Source: Algimonas arctica (lineage in GTDB: Bacteria > Pseudomonadota > Alphaproteobacteria > Caulobacterales > Maricaulaceae). From it: a stretch of DNA of 64,000 nt. The stretch lies in the NCBI RefSeq assembly GCF_014652695.1, contig NZ_BMZH01000003.1, positions 165,001 to 229,000 on the forward strand, written 5' to 3'. Below are positions 1 to 8,492 of the stretch, one piece after another. Made by a program: the position numbers and the translations under genes. The notes beneath the pieces were generated by a model, which was not told the DNA's origin, did no database searches, and saw only the letters and a list, made by a program, of their open reading frames with translations. How positions within the stretch are numbered: position 1 is the stretch's first letter; the number at the start of each line of letters is the position of its first letter.

Positions 1-290
1 AAAATTCAATCTCTGAACAGTCCGTCGCTCGCGCAATCAACCGTCCGTCTTCAGCTCGAGCGGGCCTCTAAAGAAACAAAACCAACAACGCAACACCCGA
101 ATTGAAACTTTCTCAACCCGACCTCAGCGCGCCAATAAACACCTCTTAAAAGATCCGCTCACCCCCTATACTGGGAGACACGTCTGAATTGGAAGAGGTG
201 TCTCCAGACAGTTTGCAGTCACCACACCAACATTGGGGATAGCTCTGTGCACAAGGTTATAAAGCGGGCGATCTCAGGCGCGAAAACGCC
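1..290. other. Gene-free left edge with one inverted repeat
   Basis: No coding region is supported in this stretch. It holds an imperfect inverted repeat, CTGGGAGACAC at 171-181 against GGTGTCTCCAG at 197-207. The repeat lies about 85 bases beyond the stop of the minus-strand serine hydrolase gene and could be its terminator. There is no T-run after it, so this is weak. No promoter or RNA gene was recognised. Confidence 0.4.
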
Positions 291-1610
291 TTAATCGTTG
301 CTGATTTCATTGTCGTTTCGGGTTTCTTTCAACGTCAGGGCCTGAAAATCGCGGTGAATTTCAGGGTTCTCGCCACCGAAAAACTGCAGCATGATAATGC
401 CATACGCATTGTTTTGCGGATCAATGAACATGTTCGTTCGCGCTGCGCCGCCCCAGCCCCATTGCCCCGGGTAACGTCCCGCGGTGAGTTGTTGGGCCTC
501 CGTCGCAGTTTTCTGCACAGATCCACCATATCCAAAGCCCGCGCCTGTCTCTCCGCCGATCCAAGGAAACATCGTGACAAACCCGTCGCCCATATGATCC
601 TGCATCATGAGACTGACCGTTTCGGGTTCCAAAATTGTAACGTCGCCTAAACGACCGCCATTGAGCATCATTTCAGAAAAGCGCGCATAGTCGCGCAATG
701 TCGAGACCAGACCGCCGCCGCCAGAATTGGAGGCATAGTCAATCAAATAGGGGCTGTTTTGCCCGTCTTCGATCATATTATAACTGCCGTCGGGCTGAAG
801 CATGTAATTCGATGCGAATCGGTCTTTTTGATCCGGGCGTACATAAAACCCCGTTTCCGTCATCTCGAGCGGCTCAAAAATACGCTCCGCCATCACCTCA
901 TCCAAGGTCTGCCCCGTGACCACTTCAGCGACACGGCCCAACACATCAATTGAGAGACTGTAATACCAAGCGGCACCGGGCTGTGCGACGAGTGGAAGGT
1001 GGCCCAACTTATTCACTTTTGTTTCCAGCGATTCGCGGCGTCCCTCCGGCGTATTCCCCCAGCTAAATATTTCTGAGGCGGCATAGGCCTCTTCAATCGG
1101 ATTGCCGCCAAAAATACCGTAGGCCAAGCCTGCGCGGTGCAAGAGTAAATCCTCAATCGTCATCGGTCGTGCCTGTTGCGTATAGATCGGAACGCCGTCT
1201 TCGCCCAAACTGGCGACGCGCATCTCTGCCAGCGCCGGGATATATTTTGCCGCGGGATCAGTGAGCGCGAGCTTCCCTTCCTCAATCAAATCCATAATGA
1301 CCACAGACGTGACCGGCTTGGTCATCGAATAGATCCGCCAGACCGTATCTTCTGTTACAGCCACGTCGCGTTCGCGGTCGCCGAGCCCAAAAGCGCCCTG
1401 ATAGACGATCTGTCCCTCATCAAACACGAGCGCGGAGACGCCGATCACATCCCCCTCGGTGACAGCCGTCGACAGTAAACCGTCCATCGCCCCGGTATCA
1501 AAGGCAGGGATCTTAACGACAGCCGAATTCTGTGTGGGCGCGTCTGCGCCAGAGCTCGTCGCGCCGCACGCGGTTAAGAGCAAAGCGGGGATCAAATATC
1601 GTAATGTCAT
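291..1610 (-). CDS. Serine hydrolase, beta-lactamase/class C-like lipoprotein
   Basis: This is a serine beta-lactamase-fold hydrolase of the large esterase/penicillin-binding-like family. The catalytic SxxK motif is seen as SMTK within WRIYSMTKPV. A Tyr-Ser-Leu stretch (YYSLS) sits where the family has its YxN/YxS motif, and GWGGAA near the C-terminus takes the place of the KTG-like strand. The reading frame is open upstream to a GTG at 1670. The ATG at 1610 is preferred because it gives a clean lipoprotein signal (MTLRYLIPALLLTACG) with cysteine in the lipobox. The protein of about 439 residues should be anchored in the outer membrane or periplasm. The family hydrolyses esters, D-amino-acid peptides or other amides, and the substrate cannot be told from sequence. 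Real beta-lactam resistance is not implied. Confidence 0.85.
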   Translation of the reverse strand: MTLRYLIPALLLTACGATSSGADAPTQNSAVVKIPAFDTGAMDGLLSTAVTEGDVIGVSALVFDEGQIVYQGAFGLGDRERDVAVTEDTVWRIYSMTKPVTSVVIMDLIEEGKLALTDPAAKYIPALAEMRVASLGEDGVPIYTQQARPMTIEDLLLHRAGLAYGIFGGNPIEEAYAASEIFSWGNTPEGRRESLETKVNKLGHLPLVAQPGAAWYYSLSIDVLGRVAEVVTGQTLDEVMAERIFEPLEMTETGFYVRPDQKDRFASNYMLQPDGSYNMIEDGQNSPYLIDYASNSGGGGLVSTLRDYARFSEMMLNGGRLGDVTILEPETVSLMMQDHMGDGFVTMFPWIGGETGAGFGYGGSVQKTATEAQQLTAGRYPGQWGWGGAARTNMFIDPQNNAYGIIMLQFFGGENPEIHRDFQALTLKETRNDNEISND

Positions 1611-1700
1611 ATGACTCAATAACGCAGCATTGGCCCCTCGCAAGCGCTCATTTGCCCTGCAATAAGGCACCTCACGCTAGGGAGCCTACCGCTAAGACGC

Positions 1701-2768
1701 CTATGTCAGCGCAAACCGAGTATCCGCCCGCCCGTCACACATCATATCTGCCAGAAGCGCGCCGGACCCGGCGCACAGCGTCCAGCCCATATGGCCATGA
1801 CCCGTGTTAACCCAAAGATTGGAAACTCGCGTCTGGCCAATATAAGGACGCCCGGCGACAGACACGGGGCGAAGCCCTGACCAAACCTGTATCGGCGCAT
1901 CCAGCCCCGCCATAAAATCCGGCGCAATGTGCCCCCAACGATCCAACAATGGCGTGACGCTGTCTTCTCCCCAGGTGCCAGACAGGCGCAATCGATCGGA
2001 AAAGCGCGTTAGAGCGGACCGGGACGACGCGTCCATGACCGGGACATCGGGAACCGAGGCCCCCTCAGGAAGCCTGAAATCTGCCGCCCAGCCGCGCACG
2101 GGACTAACGGGAAGATCAATGTCGACAGCCCGCAGCACAGTCGCACTCTGCGCGCCGCATGCGACGACGAGCCCGTCGGGCGTGCAGCGGTCTTGCCCAA
2201 CCACAAGCGTCGCGCGGCCATCCTCATGCATTTCAATTTTTGGGGCCTGTGCGGCGAGCTGAATCTCTCCCCCTTGCGTTACGACCGACCGGGCCAAGGC
2301 GTCCCCAAACAGGCGGGCATCGCCGGACCGATCACTGGCAAAGAACAACGCCGGACGGTCAAATGTCTGCGAACTCTTGGCGCGGCGCTCCACCGGAATG
2401 CCGCGGGCTTGCAGCCGCGCAAACCCTTGATCGGCGTCAGCGTTATGATCAAAAATCTGAAAGCAACCCGGCGCGCGGGATCGCATAGCGGTGAGGCCCA
2501 AGCCCGTCATCCGGTCCTGCAAAAGGGTCATTGAGCGCAATGCGAGGTCTTGCACCGCCGCATCCACGGCGAGGTCATTGGCAGGCCCGGCCCAGTTACA
2601 CGCTTGTGAGGGGTGGATCATGCCGGAGTTGGCAAAACTCGCCCCGCGCATAACGGTGGCTTCGCGTTCCACCACTGTCACCCGCGCCCCGCGCCGCAAG
2701 AGTGAGTCAGCGGTTGAGAGACCGATCAGACCGGCGCCGAGAATTACAATGTGAGGTGAGGACGTCAT
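1701..2768 (-). CDS. FAD-dependent D-amino-acid dehydrogenase-like oxidoreductase
   Basis: This 355-residue flavoprotein belongs to the DAO/DadA family. The N-terminus has the Rossmann FAD motif GAGLIGLSTA followed by VVERE, whose acidic residue binds the FAD ribose. Near the C-terminus, NTGHGHMGWTLCAGSG matches the conserved GHGTLGWTMACGSG stretch of D-amino-acid dehydrogenases, which closes the FAD site. It probably oxidises a D-amino acid or related secondary amine to the imine and passes electrons to the respiratory chain. E. coli DadA is about 430 residues, so this is a shorter relative and its substrate may differ. It stands alone, with about 80 bases to the hydrolase upstream. Confidence 0.8.
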   Translation of the reverse strand: MTSSPHIVILGAGLIGLSTADSLLRRGARVTVVEREATVMRGASFANSGMIHPSQACNWAGPANDLAVDAAVQDLALRSMTLLQDRMTGLGLTAMRSRAPGCFQIFDHNADADQGFARLQARGIPVERRAKSSQTFDRPALFFASDRSGDARLFGDALARSVVTQGGEIQLAAQAPKIEMHEDGRATLVVGQDRCTPDGLVVACGAQSATVLRAVDIDLPVSPVRGWAADFRLPEGASVPDVPVMDASSRSALTRFSDRLRLSGTWGEDSVTPLLDRWGHIAPDFMAGLDAPIQVWSGLRPVSVAGRPYIGQTRVSNLWVNTGHGHMGWTLCAGSGALLADMMCDGRADTRFALT

Positions 2769-2850
2769 CGGACTGGCCCTCTAGCAGCGCGAGCGGGCGG
2801 GCCAAGGGGGCGGGGCAGTTGCGGGATGAATTTGCGGGGCGCCGAGCCCC

Positions 2851-3828
2851 CTAAAGCGCATGCTCTTCCAAGAAGGCATCAATCGCGGCGAAGAATTCAT
2901 TGCGCATCACATCGCGCTCTAAGAACAGTTCGTGCTTTGCGCCGGGGATGACGTGAAAATCGGAGCCGGATTTCACCGCAAAAGTTTCGACCGAGGCCGG
3001 ATCGACAATTTGATCGCCGCCCGCCGCGACCATGAGGCCGGGAATACCGAGCTGCGCCGCGTTACGGTTGATAAAACCCATGGAAATCAACGCCGCAGAA
3101 ATCCACCCAAAGGTCGGTTCACCAACGCGAAGGCGCGGTGTGTCCTGAAAAAACGTCGCCCAACGCTTATAACGGTCCTTATCCGACGTTAGCCGATTAT
3201 CCGCGAAGGGCACGGGTAGTCCGCTGCGTTGTTTTTGAAACGGCAGACTGCGGCGCGACAGCCCTAAGGCAGAGAGCACGCGAATGCCGCCGCGCATCAA
3301 ACCGCTATCAATATCGACCAATCCCAACATCGGCGCAGAACAGATCACTGCGGACGGACTTAACACGCCAGATAGGGCCGCCTGCAACACAACCGTGCCG
3401 CCCATGGAATGACCCATAGCAATAAAGGGCTTGGGACAATGTGGGGCCAACGTGTCGCAAACCCACCCCAAATCATCGGCATAGTCTTGGAAAGACTCGA
3501 CATAGGATTTTAGGCGATCTTCGAGTATCCGCCCCGAAAGCCCCTGCCCGCGCGGATCGGCGATCACGACCCAGAATCCACGCTGCGTTAGATCATCAAC
3601 GACTTCGAGATATTTTTCGATGAACTCGGTGCGACCGGGGGAGAAAAAAATCGTCCCGCGCGGTTCCCCGTCAGTCGCCTGCGTCGCCAGAAGCACGCGC
3701 AATCGTTGCGCATGCCCGTGATCCCCCGCCGGCCGGTCGAGGAAATAGAGAGATAGTCGCGACTTTAAGCCATCCGGAACGACGTAGCCGCCCGGCTGGA
3801 CCAACTCCGCCGTTTCAAAATCGAGCAT
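2851..3828 (-). CDS. Alpha/beta hydrolase, lysophospholipase-like
   Basis: This 325-residue alpha/beta hydrolase is of the serine aminopeptidase S33/lysophospholipase (PldB-like) type. The nucleophile elbow is GHSMGG in the first half. An acidic residue lies in GGDQIVDPAS and the catalytic histidine probably lies in GAKHELFLERD close to the C-terminus, giving a complete Ser-Asp-His triad. The segment DPRGQGLSGR is typical of the family. No signal peptide is visible, so it should be cytosolic or membrane-peripheral. The likely substrates are monoacyl lipids, but this is family-level inference. Confidence 0.82.
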   Translation of the reverse strand: MLDFETAELVQPGGYVVPDGLKSRLSLYFLDRPAGDHGHAQRLRVLLATQATDGEPRGTIFFSPGRTEFIEKYLEVVDDLTQRGFWVVIADPRGQGLSGRILEDRLKSYVESFQDYADDLGWVCDTLAPHCPKPFIAMGHSMGGTVVLQAALSGVLSPSAVICSAPMLGLVDIDSGLMRGGIRVLSALGLSRRSLPFQKQRSGLPVPFADNRLTSDKDRYKRWATFFQDTPRLRVGEPTFGWISAALISMGFINRNAAQLGIPGLMVAAGGDQIVDPASVETFAVKSGSDFHVIPGAKHELFLERDVMRNEFFAAIDAFLEEHAL

Positions 3829-3872
3829 CGAGATGCGTGTGATCGCAGATCCAAAAGCGGACCTGCAAGACC

Positions 3873-4169
3873 CTACATGTTCGAAAAGATATTTTGCAGG
3901 CCCATAGCAACGCTCATGTCGCCTGCGACTTTGAGCTTACCGGACATGAAAGCCATCATCGGGTCGAGATTACCTTCCGCCAGAGCGATGAAATCTGCTT
4001 TATCAACGCTAATCGTGCAATCCGCATCTTTCGCGGAATCGACTTCGGCAGTTGTGCCGTGTGCAAAGACGGAGCCTGCATCACCAAAATCGAATTTTAC
4101 GGATTTGTCGAGGCCGCCAGCTTTGACCAGTGCGTCGTTCATGCGTGTTGCGATGACTGAATTTTCCAT
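3873..4169 (-). CDS. SCP2 sterol-binding domain protein
   Basis: This small 98-residue protein consists of a single SCP2-like domain. It shows the usual pattern of an acidic strand region (CTISVDKADFIALAEG) followed by a short LDPMMAFMSGKLKVAGD segment in which the family places its lipid-tunnel helix. It probably binds fatty acyl or other hydrophobic ligands in the cytosol. It lies directly upstream, in transcription order, of the lysophospholipase-like gene (gap about 44 bases), which fits a lipid-related pair. The precise ligand is unknown. Confidence 0.85.
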   Translation of the reverse strand: MENSVIATRMNDALVKAGGLDKSVKFDFGDAGSVFAHGTTAEVDSAKDADCTISVDKADFIALAEGNLDPMMAFMSGKLKVAGDMSVAMGLQNIFSNM

Positions 4170-4309
4170 GGTGTCTCCATCAATGAATATTGGGCCCGTG
4201 AATATTTGGGCCAGTGTGTCGTTTGTCGTTGGGCCTATATGGGGGCGGGTTACGGACTCGCCAAGTCCAAATTTTGCTCGCCCCCTATTCGATAAAGTGA
4301 AGTGTGCCG

Positions 4310-5185
4310 TTACTCCGCAGGCTTGCGGAATTTAAGTGTCGCGCGATCGGACTCACCGATATTCAAATAAAGCTCGGCATCAAATCCGTTCGCATCCGCG
4401 GATCCATCTTCGGGCAAGCGTGAACGCGGCGGTAAAGTCCAAACGCCCATCGGGTGATCCGCCGTATCCAACGCATTGGCATTGACGTCAGAGCTTGCGA
4501 CGAATTCCAGTCCAGCCTCGGCCGCAAGCGCCTTCATATAGCTTTCCTGCACATAGCCGCTGGACCCTTTGGGATCTTGCGTTCGCGTTTCTGGCAAACG
4601 GTGTTCGACGATACCGAGCGTCCCGCCCGGTTTCAGGGCCCGGGCGAATTCGGCGAAGGCCTCTTCCGCATATCCGCCGCCCATCCAGTTATGCACGTTT
4701 CGGAAGGTCAGGATTGTGTCGATTGAATTATCGGCCAGTGAGAGGCCCGCATCTTTGGAATAGCTGCCATAGCCAAGTGTGCCGTAAGCGGCGGTATCGC
4801 CGTATTTTTCTTTGAACGATGCGTTCCGTTCATCAACCCTGTCTGACACGCCATCCGGGAGTAGAACGGCGACATAGGTGCCGTCATTATTAGCCAGATA
4901 GGGCGCGAGGATCTGTGTGTACCAGCCCGGCCAAATCTCGGCGACCGTTTGTCCTGGGGCGATATCAAAGAAATCGAGTGTTGCTTGTGGGTTCCGGAAT
5001 TTGTCGCGGGCGGCGTCATCCGCACGGCGCGGATGGGCGATGGCATCAGCCAAGGTCATCGGGGCTTGGACGGCCTCTGTCGTGGCCACCGCGGGGGTCT
5101 CGACCTCAATCGTTTCCGGGGCATCGGACGATGCGCCCGAACAAGCTGTGAGAAGGATAGCGGCAGTAATGAGCAATCGTTTCAT
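4310..5185 (-). CDS. Exported predicted methyltransferase (COG4798-like lipoprotein)
   Basis: This class I methyltransferase-like protein has about 291 residues and a lipoprotein signal. The frame is open to 5389, but the ATG at 5185 is chosen because it starts MKRLLITAAILLTACSG, a clear lipobox, and is preceded by AAGGA. The glycine-rich AdoMet loop is replaced by AEIWPGWYTQILAP, close to the PGxGWYTEILAP pattern I recall for exported COG4798 proteins. Later come an acidic strand (ADNSIDTILTFRNVHNW) and LKPGGTLGIVEH, both normal methyltransferase elements. A methyltransferase outside the cytoplasm is odd because AdoMet is not normally available there, so catalysis is unproven. It is divergent from the heat-shock gene. 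Confidence 0.78.
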   Translation of the reverse strand: MKRLLITAAILLTACSGASSDAPETIEVETPAVATTEAVQAPMTLADAIAHPRRADDAARDKFRNPQATLDFFDIAPGQTVAEIWPGWYTQILAPYLANNDGTYVAVLLPDGVSDRVDERNASFKEKYGDTAAYGTLGYGSYSKDAGLSLADNSIDTILTFRNVHNWMGGGYAEEAFAEFARALKPGGTLGIVEHRLPETRTQDPKGSSGYVQESYMKALAAEAGLEFVASSDVNANALDTADHPMGVWTLPPRSRLPEDGSADANGFDAELYLNIGESDRATLKFRKPAE

Positions 5186-5311
5186 GGAAAGGTCCTTATC
5201 CAGCGAAGGCGGGATGATTGTTATAATGTCGTACGCACGGTCTACCCACACTACGGATGATTTCAAGCCTGCAATCGTGTGGGGGCCTAGGACGTCAAAG
5301 TCAGCCTCCCT

Positions 5312-5339
5312 CTTGAAACAGGAAATCATAGCCCCACAT
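5312..5339 (+). promoter_or_regulatory. RpoH (sigma-32) heat-shock promoter of hsp20
   Basis: A near-perfect sigma-32 promoter is present: CTTGAAA at 5312-5318, a 13-base spacer, and CCCCACAT at 5332-5339 (consensus CTTGAAA, 13-15 bases, CCCCATnT). Transcription should start near 5346, giving a leader of about 65 bases before the hsp20 start codon. The leader folds as a thermometer, which supports the call. Confidence 0.85.
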
Positions 5340-5346
5340 TTTCGAT

Positions 5347-5407
5347 TGCGCTGCGCCATAATGGGCGGCGCACCTATCGTTAACCGCATTGCTTAGAAAA
5401 AGGATGC
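5347..5407 (+). promoter_or_regulatory. ROSE-type RNA thermometer in the hsp20 leader
   Basis: The leader forms two hairpins. The first pairs 5347-5357 with 5363-5372 around a five-base loop. The second pairs 5386-5394 with 5400-5407 around the loop AGAAA, and it sequesters the Shine-Dalgarno AAGGA (5400-5404) just before the start codon. The 5' strand of the second hairpin contains UUGCU (5389-5393) with a bulged G opposite the Shine-Dalgarno bases, which is the signature of ROSE elements. ROSE thermometers are known to melt at heat-shock temperature and release translation of small heat-shock genes in alphaproteobacteria. This copy is short, with two hairpins. Folding was done by eye. Confidence 0.8.
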
Positions 5408-5410
5408 ACT

Positions 5411-5923
5411 ATGAGAACCGCTACACACCCAGCCTATGATCTGACCCCGCTTTATCGGTCCTTCGTCGGCCTCGACCGCATGGCCAGCATGATTGACGCC
5501 GCCAGCGCCCAAGCCACAAATACGGCGAGCTATCCGCCCTATAATGTCGTCCGCCTCTCCGATGATGCCTATCGTATCGAACTCGCCGTCGCGGGTTTTA
5601 CGGAGGATGACCTAAATATCGAAAGCGAACAGAATCGGCTGACCATTACGGGCAACCATGCCGATAAGAGCGCGAATGATACGGGCGATTACCTGCATCG
5701 TGGCATTGCCGAGCGAGGCTTCGAACGTCGCTTCCAATTGGCCGATCACGTGATCATCGAAGGAGCCACGCTCGCCAATGGCCTGCTGTCCATATCCTTG
5801 AAGCGTGAACTACCGGAAGCTCTGAAACCGCGTAAGATTGAAATTGGATCGAGCGCGTCGGCAACTGAACGTGGCGAAAAATTAATCGCTTCGAAAACTA
5901 GCGGAAAGCCAAAAGCTGCCTAA
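5411..5923 (+). CDS. Small heat-shock protein, Hsp20/IbpA family
   Basis: This 170-residue ATP-independent holdase chaperone should bind unfolding proteins in the cytosol during heat stress and hand them to DnaK/ClpB. The alpha-crystallin domain begins at about residue 44 (PPYNVVRLSDDAYRIELAVAG). It ends with the conserved ANGLLSISLKRELPEA segment, followed by KPRKIEI, the IxI-like tail motif used in oligomer assembly. The N-terminus resembles IbpA (YDLTPLYRSFVGLDRM). The C-terminal extension, rich in Ser, Lys and Ala, is longer than in E. coli IbpA. The start at 5411 is fixed by AAGGA six bases upstream. Regulation is doubly thermal: a sigma-32 promoter plus a ROSE element. Confidence 0.93.
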   Translation: MRTATHPAYDLTPLYRSFVGLDRMASMIDAASAQATNTASYPPYNVVRLSDDAYRIELAVAGFTEDDLNIESEQNRLTITGNHADKSANDTGDYLHRGIAERGFERRFQLADHVIIEGATLANGLLSISLKRELPEALKPRKIEIGSSASATERGEKLIASKTSGKPKAA

Positions 5924-5982
5924 GTAAGATAGAGCGAACCGGAACTCCTTTTCTCCCCCTTAAGTGGTCCCGGACGCCACAA

Positions 5983-6025
5983 GCGACGCCGTGTGTACAT
6001 CCCCCTCCCAGTCACACGGCGTCGC
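5983..6025. terminator. 13-bp perfect inverted repeat, probable bidirectional terminator
   Basis: GCGACGCCGTGTG at 5983-5995 and CACACGGCGTCGC at 6013-6025 are perfectly complementary with a 17-base loop. The repeat lies between the convergent ends of hsp20 and the ketopantoate reductase-like gene. It has no long T-run on either strand, so it may act as a bidirectional or processing hairpin rather than a classical intrinsic terminator. Confidence 0.55.
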
Positions 6026-6053
6026 CCATTATTCTCCGCCCAAAATAATTTTA

Positions 6054-7046
6054 TTATAAAAAGCGCTGAACCATTGCATTGCCGCTCATGCGCGGGGATG
6101 ATTTTTGCGCAAAGGCCGCCTCAGTGGCAGTCATCACCGCGCGGGTGACCGGGACATCAAGACCAAGCCGTTCGGCGCGTCGCACAATTTCACCCTGAAG
6201 ATAATCCAGTTCTGACGCGCGCCCCATTTCCAAGTCATCCAACATGGACGATCGCGCGGTCCGATCAACCTTCGCGACCCGGTCCATAATAGTGCGGTAA
6301 AGCCAGTCTGGCTTTGACATGATTTTGAGCAGCGCATCTGGATGACGCCCATTAAACGTCGCGACGCGCACGCTTTCGGCGTCCGCCACGGTAAGACCTT
6401 CTTTGATCATCCTGACCAACACCCGGCGGTAGCCCCGCTGCATCAATCCATCGCGCAGTGGGCCGCCCGACAGCGCGTTAAGTGCATTATTCAAATTGAC
6501 CAGCAATTTCGCCCAAAGATTGCCTTCAATATCATCCACGACCTGCACCCCGACAGTGGCGCGTTGGAAGGGCGCCAATAAGGCGTCTGGCGCGTCTGGC
6601 CCGATGATGAGATCCCCGGTTGTGCCCCTGTGAAAATGTCCCGGCGATGGCGACGTCACATTAAAAGGCACGACCGCGCCGCTAATTCGTGCCTCTGGCA
6701 ACGCGTCCCGCAGGGTCGGGAGATTGGACACACCGTTTTGAAACGAGATTACCCACGCGGTCGGGGCATATTGCTGGATCAGTTTAGCCGCCTCTTCAGT
6801 GTCCTGACTTTTCACGCAGAGCCCGATAATATCGGATCCGATCAGCGCGGACATATCCGTTTGAAAATCTATCCCATCCAGCTGCGTCGCGGGATCATCG
6901 AACTGGCTCAGCGACAGGCCGTTTTCAACGACGGCAGCCTTGTAACGGTCGCGCCCGATAAAGCGCACAGACGCGCCGCCTTCGACGGCTCGCCCGCCGA
7001 GATAGCACCCGATAGAACCTGCCCCGAAAATTGTGATTTGTGTCAT
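6054..7046 (-). CDS. Ketopantoate reductase (ApbA/PanE) family oxidoreductase
   Basis: This protein of about 330 residues starts MTQITIFGAGSIGCYLGG, the NADP-binding GxGxxG motif of the family. It continues with the conserved ISFQNGVSN segment and KLLVNLNNALNALSGGPL, where the catalytic lysine of PanE lies (AKLLVN). The start at 7046 overlaps the stop of the upstream isomerase gene as ATGA, so translation is coupled. PanE reduces 2-dehydropantoate to pantoate, but many family members act on other 2-oxo or 2-hydroxy acids. Placement behind an SDR and a DsbA-like isomerase suggests a catabolic or detoxification role instead of pantothenate synthesis. Confidence 0.82.
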   Translation of the reverse strand: MTQITIFGAGSIGCYLGGRAVEGGASVRFIGRDRYKAAVVENGLSLSQFDDPATQLDGIDFQTDMSALIGSDIIGLCVKSQDTEEAAKLIQQYAPTAWVISFQNGVSNLPTLRDALPEARISGAVVPFNVTSPSPGHFHRGTTGDLIIGPDAPDALLAPFQRATVGVQVVDDIEGNLWAKLLVNLNNALNALSGGPLRDGLMQRGYRRVLVRMIKEGLTVADAESVRVATFNGRHPDALLKIMSKPDWLYRTIMDRVAKVDRTARSSMLDDLEMGRASELDYLQGEIVRRAERLGLDVPVTRAVMTATEAAFAQKSSPRMSGNAMVQRFL

Positions 7047-7642
7047 GATGGCAAATGCCTTGGCTGCGCGCCGAACATCCAACAATTATCCTTGCCGAAA
7101 TACATATCCTGAGCGTCAAACCATGTCGGCAGGCCGAACAGACCGCGATCAATCGCGGCTTGGGTTACATCCATTAGCGCTTGTTTGATCTCTGGCTCTT
7201 GCGTCCGCGCGACCATGGGTTCGCCGGGTAAGCCCGCCTCAGTCAGAACAGCCGCCAGAACGTCGGGCTTAGACACATCGCGGCCCGTTTCCCACATCGC
7301 CGTCTGCACGGCCTGAAAATATATCTCTGCCACCTCATCCGCATGGGCGACCATCGCTGTGCGCATCGCGAGGAGCGTGTTGACGGGGAAATGCGGGTTC
7401 ATCTGAAATTCAGCGACATCATACATCGCGGCGAAACGCTTAATTTCGACCATCATATACTGCATTTTGGCTGGAACCCCGGCAAAGGCTTGCCACGGCG
7501 GCTGATTATTTGCGCCCTTGAATATGCCGCCAATTAACGCGGGTTTTAGGGTGAGCGTCAGCCCCTCGACCTGTGACAGCGCTTTCCAGGCCAGATAGAC
7601 ATTCGGACTGCCGAAATCATAATAGAAATCCAGATTCTTCAT
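7043..7642 (-). CDS. DsbA-family 2-hydroxychromene-2-carboxylate isomerase-like protein
   Basis: This protein of about 199 residues has a thioredoxin/DsbA fold of the kappa-GST/HCCA isomerase type. The N-terminus, MKNLDFYYDFGSPNVYLAW, matches the family, with the serine of FGSPN replacing the DsbA cysteine. The C-terminal GLFGLPTWFDAQDMYFGKDN is the usual cis-proline (GLPTW) and FxGxD ending. HCCA isomerases use glutathione to isomerise an aromatic-ring-cleavage product, and other members conjugate glutathione. The start at 7642 overlaps the stop of the SDR gene as ATGA, and its own stop overlaps the next start. It is the middle gene of a tightly coupled three-gene unit. Confidence 0.83.
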   Translation of the reverse strand: MKNLDFYYDFGSPNVYLAWKALSQVEGLTLTLKPALIGGIFKGANNQPPWQAFAGVPAKMQYMMVEIKRFAAMYDVAEFQMNPHFPVNTLLAMRTAMVAHADEVAEIYFQAVQTAMWETGRDVSKPDVLAAVLTEAGLPGEPMVARTQEPEIKQALMDVTQAAIDRGLFGLPTWFDAQDMYFGKDNCWMFGAQPRHLPS

Positions 7643-8373
7643 GACCAGTTTTCTCCATAGGGGCGCAGGTCCAGCTCGAACGTCCACGCGTCGCGCGGCT
7701 GGTGATGTAGATGCACATAACTTTGCGCAATATGATCTGGATTGAGGATACGGTCCTCGGCCCGCAACGCATCAACATTCGGCACATTGTCCCGTATGAA
7801 ATTCGAATCAATCATCCCGTCAATAATCGTATGCGCAACATGGACACCCTTGGGCCCAAACTCCCGCGCCGCGCTTTGCGCCAGATTGCGCAGTCCCGCT
7901 TTCGCTGACGCAAAGGCGCTAAACCCAGAGCCGCCGCGTATCGAGGCGGTTGCCCCCGTAAAGATCATTGTCCCGTGGCCACGCTCCGCCATTCGCGGCA
8001 ACACATTATGCGCGGTGAGAAATCCGCCAAAACAGGCCATCTCCCACACTTTGCGAAAAACGCGCGGCGTGGTCTCGACAATGCCAAAACGGACATTGGC
8101 GCCAATATTAAAGACGCAGACCTCAATCGGGCCGATCTTGTCTTCGATTTTCGCAACCAGCGCGGCCATTGCCTCTTCATCACGCGCATCAATTCCGAAC
8201 GGCGTCGCGGCACCGCCCGCCGCGCGGATGGTCTCGGCTAAGCTTTCCAACTGATCCAGATTGCGCGGTCTGCGGGTCAGACACGCATGATAGCCTTGCG
8301 CGGCAAAGGCTCGGGCAATTGCACCGCCTGTGTCCGCACCGGCACCAATGATGAGGGCTGTTCCTTTATCCAT
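7639..8373 (-). CDS. Short-chain dehydrogenase/reductase (SDR) family protein
   Basis: This SDR has about 244 residues. The start at 8373 (MDKGTALIIGAGADTGGAIA) places the nucleotide-binding motif at residues 8-16. The expected NAG/NNAG-like element is seen as FNIGANVRF. The active-site region is less standard: TGATASIRGGSGFSAFASAKAGLRNLAQ keeps the lysine of YxxxK, but the usual tyrosine position holds phenylalanine (FASAK). This departure may alter or abolish classical dehydrogenase chemistry. The gene is first in a three-gene unit joined by ATGA overlaps. The substrate is unknown. Confidence 0.82.
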   Translation of the reverse strand: MDKGTALIIGAGADTGGAIARAFAAQGYHACLTRRPRNLDQLESLAETIRAAGGAATPFGIDARDEEAMAALVAKIEDKIGPIEVCVFNIGANVRFGIVETTPRVFRKVWEMACFGGFLTAHNVLPRMAERGHGTMIFTGATASIRGGSGFSAFASAKAGLRNLAQSAAREFGPKGVHVAHTIIDGMIDSNFIRDNVPNVDALRAEDRILNPDHIAQSYVHLHHQPRDAWTFELDLRPYGENWS

Positions 8374-8492
8374 ACGTCCACTTGTGGGGCGAAATGTTGA
8401 TGCGCACAAGTGAGAGACAGGCTTCAGAATTGTAGCCCTGCCAAACTCGGATAGGTCTGGAGCCCGCCTCTTTGACCCGCTAGGGCCGCAAT

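Noticed and set aside
291-1610. Serine hydrolase as a beta-lactam resistance gene
   Set aside because: The lipoprotein signal and the lack of a clear KTG and YxN pair fit the wide esterase family; there is no resistance context.
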